A stretch of DNA of 7,893 nucleotides, taken from assembly GCF_900547735.1 (NCBI RefSeq), contig NZ_URHZ01000131.1, forward strand, positions 1-7,893. Direction: 5' to 3'. This stretch comes from an uncultured Clostridium sp. Lineage in GTDB: Bacteria; Bacillota; Clostridia; Lachnospirales; Lachnospiraceae. The notes beneath the pieces were generated by a model. It was not told the DNA's origin and did no database searches. It was given only the letters and a program-made list of their open reading frames with translations. Position 1 is the stretch's first letter. Every line of letters begins with the position of its first letter. Shown in pieces: positions 4,675 to 7,893 of this stretch. Made by a program: the position numbers and the translations under genes.

Positions 4675-6070
4675 CTTTCTCTCCTATCTTCACACATGGA
4701 ATCCGCACTTCTGCCTTAAAAAGCCTCCCTTTCTTCCCGCAGCGGAAGGTTCCGCCATGCCGTTCCAGTATCGTCCCGCATGTTTTAAGTCCGATATTGG
4801 TGCTCTCCCGCTCCGACTCATCGGCCGCCATACTGTTTTTAAGACAGATAATCAGTTCTTTCTCCGTTTCCCGGTATTCCGCTTCCACCGGCAGTCCACG
4901 GTCCGCATATTTGAGAATATTTGAAAACAGATTCCCAAATACTCTGCGCATCAGCTCCACATCCACGGAAAGGCTGCAGGTGATTTCACCCGTTTTGCGT
5001 ATCACCTGAAGGCCTTCGCTCTCCAGATCGAACAGGCTCTCCTCCACGATCTGACCCACAAATTCCGCCCCGTTAACCTCGTCGCGGTGGAGTTCGTCCT
5101 GATCCCTGCTGTACACGAGAAAATACTCAAACAGCTTGTCGGACAGGCTTTTTATCTGGGCCGCCTTGTCGCGGCAGACGGACAGATATTTCTTCTGCCT
5201 TTCCCCGTCCTTTTCCATGCCGAGGATATCCAGATATCCCATCAGGGATGTCAGAGGCGTCCTCAGATCGTGGGACATGGCTGTGACCATGTCGCGGTTG
5301 GCAATCCGCAGCAGTTCCTCCTCCTCCTGTCTTGAAAGAATGGCTTTTCGCATGGAATCCAACTCTTCCGCCAGAGAAGAAAGCTCATCGTTGCCCTTCA
5401 CCGTAACCTGGTAATTCAGCTCTCCGCTTTTGAGTATCTCCATTTCTTTCCCGAGAAGTTCAATATATTTTACTTTTTTCCGGATCAGCAGATATAAGAT
5501 CAGGACAAAACAAAGGCCGCTTAAAACAGTGGAAAGCGCATATACAATTTCGTCCTCTTCACTTCCTATATAAAACAGTACCGCCGACGCGGCGCCGTCT
5601 GAAAAAGCCACGGTATACCCGGCCGGTTCCCTGTCTGCCTCCATATCGGCCTCCATGCCCGGGTCTGTGTACTTCTCCCCTTCTGTTACCGGGACCGGCT
5701 CCGTGTCCATTATATGATCCGGCATCATACCGTAATCGCTGTCCGGTATGGTTGCCACAATACGGCCGTCGCTGCTGAATATGGCTCTGTCACCGCGATA
5801 CAGCGTCATAATCATCTTCCTGTCCTGATCCGTAAATCCCATTATTTTATCTCCGTCACTCATGGAAATTTTGTTTTCCGTGACAAATGCCTGGAATTTG
5901 CGGATGTATTCATTTTCCTTCCCGGCGATGACGGCCGGCATATAATTGTGGTCCAGGATATAATAGCCCAGATCCATAACCCGGACTAAGATAAAAAAGG
6001 CGCAGGCGGCGGCAAAGGCAACCGACAGAATTAATTTTATCCACAATCTGCTGCGATACTTTCCCCTCAT
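4646..6070 (-). CDS. Membrane sensor histidine kinase
   Basis: This 474-residue two-component sensor has TM1 at about 11-31, an extracytoplasmic sensing region at about 32-174 with an acidic Met/Glu/Asp repeat (MEADMEAD, 139-146), TM2 at about 176-196, a HAMP linker at about 197-249 ending in ELSSLAEELDSM, and the HisKA phosphoacceptor box SHDLRTPLTSLMGYLD (H267). It also has an N box NLFSNILKYAD (N384) and ATP-lid region STNIGLKTCGTILERHGG (423-440). The canonical DxGxG G1 box is replaced by NSMAADESE. The start chosen is the ATG whose last bases overlap the response regulator stop (ATGA, 6067-6070). A longer in-frame opening to 6205 exists but would overlap the regulator gene by 139 bases and put 45 hydrophilic residues before TM1. 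The ligand is unknown. Its partner is the regulator encoded just upstream. Confidence 0.95.
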   Translation of the reverse strand: MRGKYRSRLWIKLILSVAFAAACAFFILVRVMDLGYYILDHNYMPAVIAGKENEYIRKFQAFVTENKISMSDGDKIMGFTDQDRKMIMTLYRGDRAIFSSDGRIVATIPDSDYGMMPDHIMDTEPVPVTEGEKYTDPGMEADMEADREPAGYTVAFSDGAASAVLFYIGSEEDEIVYALSTVLSGLCFVLILYLLIRKKVKYIELLGKEMEILKSGELNYQVTVKGNDELSSLAEELDSMRKAILSRQEEEELLRIANRDMVTAMSHDLRTPLTSLMGYLDILGMEKDGERQKKYLSVCRDKAAQIKSLSDKLFEYFLVYSRDQDELHRDEVNGAEFVGQIVEESLFDLESEGLQVIRKTGEITCSLSVDVELMRRVFGNLFSNILKYADRGLPVEAEYRETEKELIICLKNSMAADESERESTNIGLKTCGTILERHGGTFRCGKKGRLFKAEVRIPCVKIGEKDGNTGTETF

Positions 6071-6777
6071 TCGATCCGGTACCCCTTTCCCCATACATTT
6101 ACCAGATATTTCGGATTTTTCGGATCCTTCTCCAGTTTTTTTCTCAGGTTCCTGATATGTACCATCACCGTGTTGTTGGAGGTGTAGTAGTAAGGCTCCT
6201 CCCACACGCTCTCATAAATATTCTGTATTGTAAAGATTTTGCCCCTGTTTTCCGCCATCAGCAGCAAAATCCTGTATTCCAGATCGGTCAGAAGGATTTC
6301 TTCTCCCTCCAGGCGTACTTCCCGGCTGTCTCTGTCGACAGACAAATCTTTAATCCGGATCACGGCCGTTCTCTCCCCGTTTCCGGAACCGCCCTGGTAT
6401 ACATAGCATCTTCTGAGCATTGCCTTGACCCTGGCCACCAGCTCCGTGTAGGAAAAGGGTTTTGCCAGATAGTCGTCGCCGCCTGCGCTGAACCCCAGCG
6501 CCTTGTCCGAGTCCTGGGTACGGGCCGTGAGAAACAGAATGGGAACCGTCAGTTTCTTCCTGATATCCAGGCATGCCAGGATTCCCGATTTTCCCGGCAT
6601 CATCACGTCCAGGATAATCAGATCCACGGTCTGATCCGCTTTTTCCACCGCTTCCTTCCCATTGCCGGCCTCGATCACTTCAAAACCCTCGTGCTCTAAA
6701 AGAATGCGCACCACCTCCCTGATCTCGGGATCGTCGTCAGCAAATAATATCCTTTTTCTCTCCGTATTCATCTCCAT
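6067..6777 (-). CDS. OmpR/PhoB-family response regulator
   Basis: This 236-residue cytoplasmic transcription factor is activated by phosphorylation from the downstream kinase. The receiver domain (about 8-123) has the acidic pocket DDD (14-16), phosphoacceptor D57 in LIILDVMMPGKSG, T84 in FLTART, and K106 in YLAKPFSYTELVARV. The winged-helix DNA-binding domain (about 140-236) includes LLTDLEYRILLLMAENRG and the recognition region NTVMVHIRNLRKKLE, ending in the typical GKGYRIE. Two starts are possible: ATG at 6777, with AGGTG only about 4 bases upstream, or ATG two codons later (6771), at a better 10-base spacing. Both leave the fold intact. It overlaps the end of the LysR gene by 35-41 bases and the kinase by 4, so all three should be co-translated from one mRNA. 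Confidence 0.96.
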   Translation of the reverse strand: MEMNTERKRILFADDDPEIREVVRILLEHEGFEVIEAGNGKEAVEKADQTVDLIILDVMMPGKSGILACLDIRKKLTVPILFLTARTQDSDKALGFSAGGDDYLAKPFSYTELVARVKAMLRRCYVYQGGSGNGERTAVIRIKDLSVDRDSREVRLEGEEILLTDLEYRILLLMAENRGKIFTIQNIYESVWEEPYYYTSNNTVMVHIRNLRKKLEKDPKNPKYLVNVWGKGYRIE

Positions 6778-7690
6778 CCGTCACCTCATCCATATTTTCC
6801 GTCGCAATCCACTGGATTCCAAGCTGTTCCAGATACCCTTTGAGCATCTGGATCAACAATCTCACCGGCTCCGGACATTCTTTTTTATTCTTCAGCAGCA
6901 TATAGACCACCCTGTCCTCCGGGCCGTCTTCCATCGGAAGCAGTTTCACCGCCATCCTGCCCTCCATGCTGAGGGCCGCCGATCGGGGAAGGACGGTCCA
7001 GTACTCGTCCTGCTCAATGAGCTGCTCCAGAAGCTGCATATTATCGGTCTCCACACGGCATCTTCTTCCGTCCCCGAACCAGTAGGTGTGCCACATGACA
7101 AACTCGGGATGCCATTCCAGGTATATCTCGTTTCTGACGGACAGCGACGACGGGTGGACGGTTCCCTCATAGGAACTGCCCTTCCCGCAGACAAAACACA
7201 TCGGCTCCTTAAAAAGAGGGATGGACGCCACGGTCCTGGAATATCCGGGGTTGGCAATCAGACCGGCTTCCAGTTCCCCCGATTCAATCAGTTTATAAGT
7301 ATCCCTCGACTCCAGGGCCAGGATACACATGTCGCAGTCGTTCGCCCTGTTTAAAAACTCCCGGTACACCGGCCCCATCAGGTACGTCTGGACACTCTGG
7401 ATCGTAGATAGGAACATCGTCTGCCGTTCCTCCCGCCAGATTGCTTCCCTGGTCTCCTGCCAGAGCCTCTTCCATTTTTCCGCCACCGGGACCATGCGTT
7501 TTCCCGCTTCGGTCAGTTTAACACGGCGGATCCCCTTCTTCCTTATCAGAAGCGGCGCCCCCAGCTCCCTCTCCAGGCTGTCCAGGCGGCTGCTCAGCGT
7601 AGACTGGGTCAGATACAGCCGTTCCGCCGCCTTTGTCAGCGAACCGGACTCTATAATTGCCAGAAATGCGTCGATTTCAGACTGATTCAT
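6737..7690 (-). CDS. LysR-type transcriptional regulator
   Basis: This 317-residue tetrameric regulator has an N-terminal winged helix-turn-helix (about 1-60; SGSLTKAAERLYLTQSTLSSRLDSLERELGAPLL carries the HTH at roughly 17-36, and KLTEAGKRM follows), a linker helix (about 65-90) and a periplasmic-binding-protein-like effector domain (about 90-295). The effector is unknown. The ATG at 7690 is preferred: GGAGGAGG precedes it and the LysR fold begins right there. An upstream in-frame GTG at 7744 lacks a ribosome site and adds 18 unrelated residues. The polar tail (DGDEYGEKKDIIC) is encoded within the overlap with the response regulator. It is the first gene of the operon. Beyond it are a promoter, a T-N11-A box and a divergent promoter, the usual layout for a LysR protein controlling itself and a neighbour. 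Confidence 0.94.
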   Translation of the reverse strand: MNQSEIDAFLAIIESGSLTKAAERLYLTQSTLSSRLDSLERELGAPLLIRKKGIRRVKLTEAGKRMVPVAEKWKRLWQETREAIWREERQTMFLSTIQSVQTYLMGPVYREFLNRANDCDMCILALESRDTYKLIESGELEAGLIANPGYSRTVASIPLFKEPMCFVCGKGSSYEGTVHPSSLSVRNEIYLEWHPEFVMWHTYWFGDGRRCRVETDNMQLLEQLIEQDEYWTVLPRSAALSMEGRMAVKLLPMEDGPEDRVVYMLLKNKKECPEPVRLLIQMLKGYLEQLGIQWIATENMDEVTDGDEYGEKKDIIC

Positions 7691-7732
7691 ATCCTCCTCC
7701 GTATTCTCAACTTCCTCTGAAGTAAATACCGG

Positions 7733-7759
7733 GTTACTGAGCACGAAGTGATCAGTAAC
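7733..7759. repeat. Inverted repeat in the LysR-operon leader
   Basis: GTTACTGA (7733-7740) and TCAGTAAC (7752-7759) are perfect 8-bp arms. Inside them, CAC-GAA-GTG (7742-7750) adds a further 3-bp stem after one mismatch. It lies wholly within the predicted 5' leader, about 12-39 bases after the start site and 42 before the LysR ATG. No T-run follows on either strand, so it is not an intrinsic terminator. It could be an operator or an mRNA stem. Confidence 0.55.
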
Positions 7760-7762
7760 AAT

Positions 7763-7777
7763 ATCGATTTTATCAAT
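7763..7777. promoter_or_regulatory. LysR-type T-N11-A box at the predicted start site
   Basis: On the - strand, ATTGATAAAATCGAT is a near-palindrome (one mismatch between arms) containing T-N11-A, the usual LysR-type binding pattern. It directly abuts the -10 hexamer (7778-7783) and covers the predicted start at 7771, a position suited to autorepression. Confidence 0.45.
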
Positions 7778-7806
7778 ATTATATACCCAGATTATCCATT
7801 TTACAA
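7778..7806 (-). promoter_or_regulatory. Promoter of the LysR-regulator-kinase-Crp operon
   Basis: On the - strand, TTGTAA (7806-7801, 4 of 6) is followed by a 17-base spacer and a perfect TATAAT (7783-7778). The predicted start is 7771, about 81 bases before the LysR ATG. This is the best sigma-A-type promoter in the window. Confidence 0.75.
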
Positions 7807-7828
7807 ATATATATTTTTCTACTATGAT
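7800..7828 (+). promoter_or_regulatory. Divergent promoter for the gene at the right edge
   Basis: TTTACA (7800-7805, 5 of 6) and TATGAT (7823-7828, 5 of 6) are separated by exactly 17 bases on the + strand, with a predicted start at about 7835. Its -35 overlaps the -35 of the opposite promoter almost completely, so the two should compete for polymerase. Confidence 0.6.
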
Positions 7829-7835
7829 AAGGAAA

Positions 7836-7893
7836 ATGAGGGATTTAGTTGAGATGCGAGGACGCCTCTGTAAGACGGCGGACGGGGTGGTGG
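7836..7893 (+). CDS. Possible 5' end of a divergent gene, cut by the window edge
   Basis: A frame opens at ATG 7836 (or in-frame ATG 7854) and is stop-free to the end, reading MRDLVEMRGRLCKTADGVV. Start 7836 has AAGG only 3 bases upstream and lies at the predicted transcription start. Start 7854 has a GAGGG (7838-7842) 11 bases upstream, so neither start is well supported. Nineteen codons are too few to name a family. The position opposite a LysR gene makes a real, LysR-controlled gene likely. Confidence 0.35.
   Translation, partial: MRDLVEMRGRLCKTADGVV

Noticed and set aside
6071..6205. 45-residue N-terminal extension of the histidine kinase
   Set aside because: It would overlap the response regulator by 139 bases and put a hydrophilic stretch before TM1; the ATGA overlap start at 6070 is the usual arrangement.
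6157..6699. 180-codon + strand frame opposite the response regulator
   Set aside because: It shows no family features or ribosome site and lies antisense to an unmistakable OmpR-type gene.
6662..7354. 230-codon + strand frame opposite the LysR gene
   Set aside because: It begins at a TTG without a ribosome site, is rich in His, Arg, Pro and Gln as expected of an antisense shadow, and fully overlaps a clear LysR gene.
7691..7744. Upstream GTG start for the LysR protein
   Set aside because: No ribosome site precedes it, it adds 18 residues not seen in LysR proteins, and it overlaps the leader inverted repeat; ATG 7690 has GGAGG upstream.

Overview
The window looks like chromosome from an anaerobic Firmicute, most likely a Lachnospiraceae-type clostridium. 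The reasons are roughly even GC, AGGAGG-type ribosome binding sites before nearly every gene, a superoxide reductase plus rubredoxin pair (an oxygen defence typical of strict anaerobes), a YkuD L,D-transpeptidase with long peptidoglycan-binding modules, and a Crp/Fnr regulator with the C-x3-C-x-H pattern common in gut clostridia. I see no rRNA, tRNA, CRISPR array, insertion sequence or phage gene. The genus is inference only.

Left part (1-1460, + strand). Bases 1-163 are C-rich and hold nothing I can support apart from the ribosome binding site of the first gene. A 77-residue protein of unknown function (164-397) is followed by a 19-codon ORF with an ideal Shine-Dalgarno (468-527), then a class I SAM-dependent methyltransferase (591-1379). 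The stretch between the short ORF and the methyltransferase contains alternative base-pairings that resemble a translational attenuator. A strong bidirectional terminator (1405-1455) closes the methyltransferase and the convergent L,D-transpeptidase gene (1474-2871, - strand), which makes an exported cell-wall cross-linking enzyme.

Middle (2872-3990). A 469-base gap holds the transpeptidase promoter region with an inverted repeat, an orphan extended -10 motif, and a 20-bp near-perfect palindrome (3236-3255) lying 41.5 bases before a predicted start site. Downstream are a superoxide reductase that has lost its N-terminal iron-site cysteines (3341-3712) and a 53-residue rubredoxin (3788-3949). 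Together they form a superoxide-detoxifying pair: rubredoxin supplies electrons and the reductase turns superoxide into peroxide.

Right part (3991-7690, - strand). Four regulatory genes are packed head to tail and every junction overlaps: a LysR-type regulator, an OmpR/PhoB response regulator, a membrane histidine kinase, and a Crp/Fnr regulator whose 3' end faces the rubredoxin gene. They read as one operon driven by a good promoter at 7778-7806. That promoter shares its -35 region with a divergent + strand promoter, and a reading frame starts at about 7836 and runs off the right edge; this unseen gene is the natural LysR target. A plausible but unproven reading is that the Crp/Fnr protein at the end of the operon activates the superoxide reductase-rubredoxin genes through the palindrome, tying two-component and LysR inputs to oxygen-stress output.
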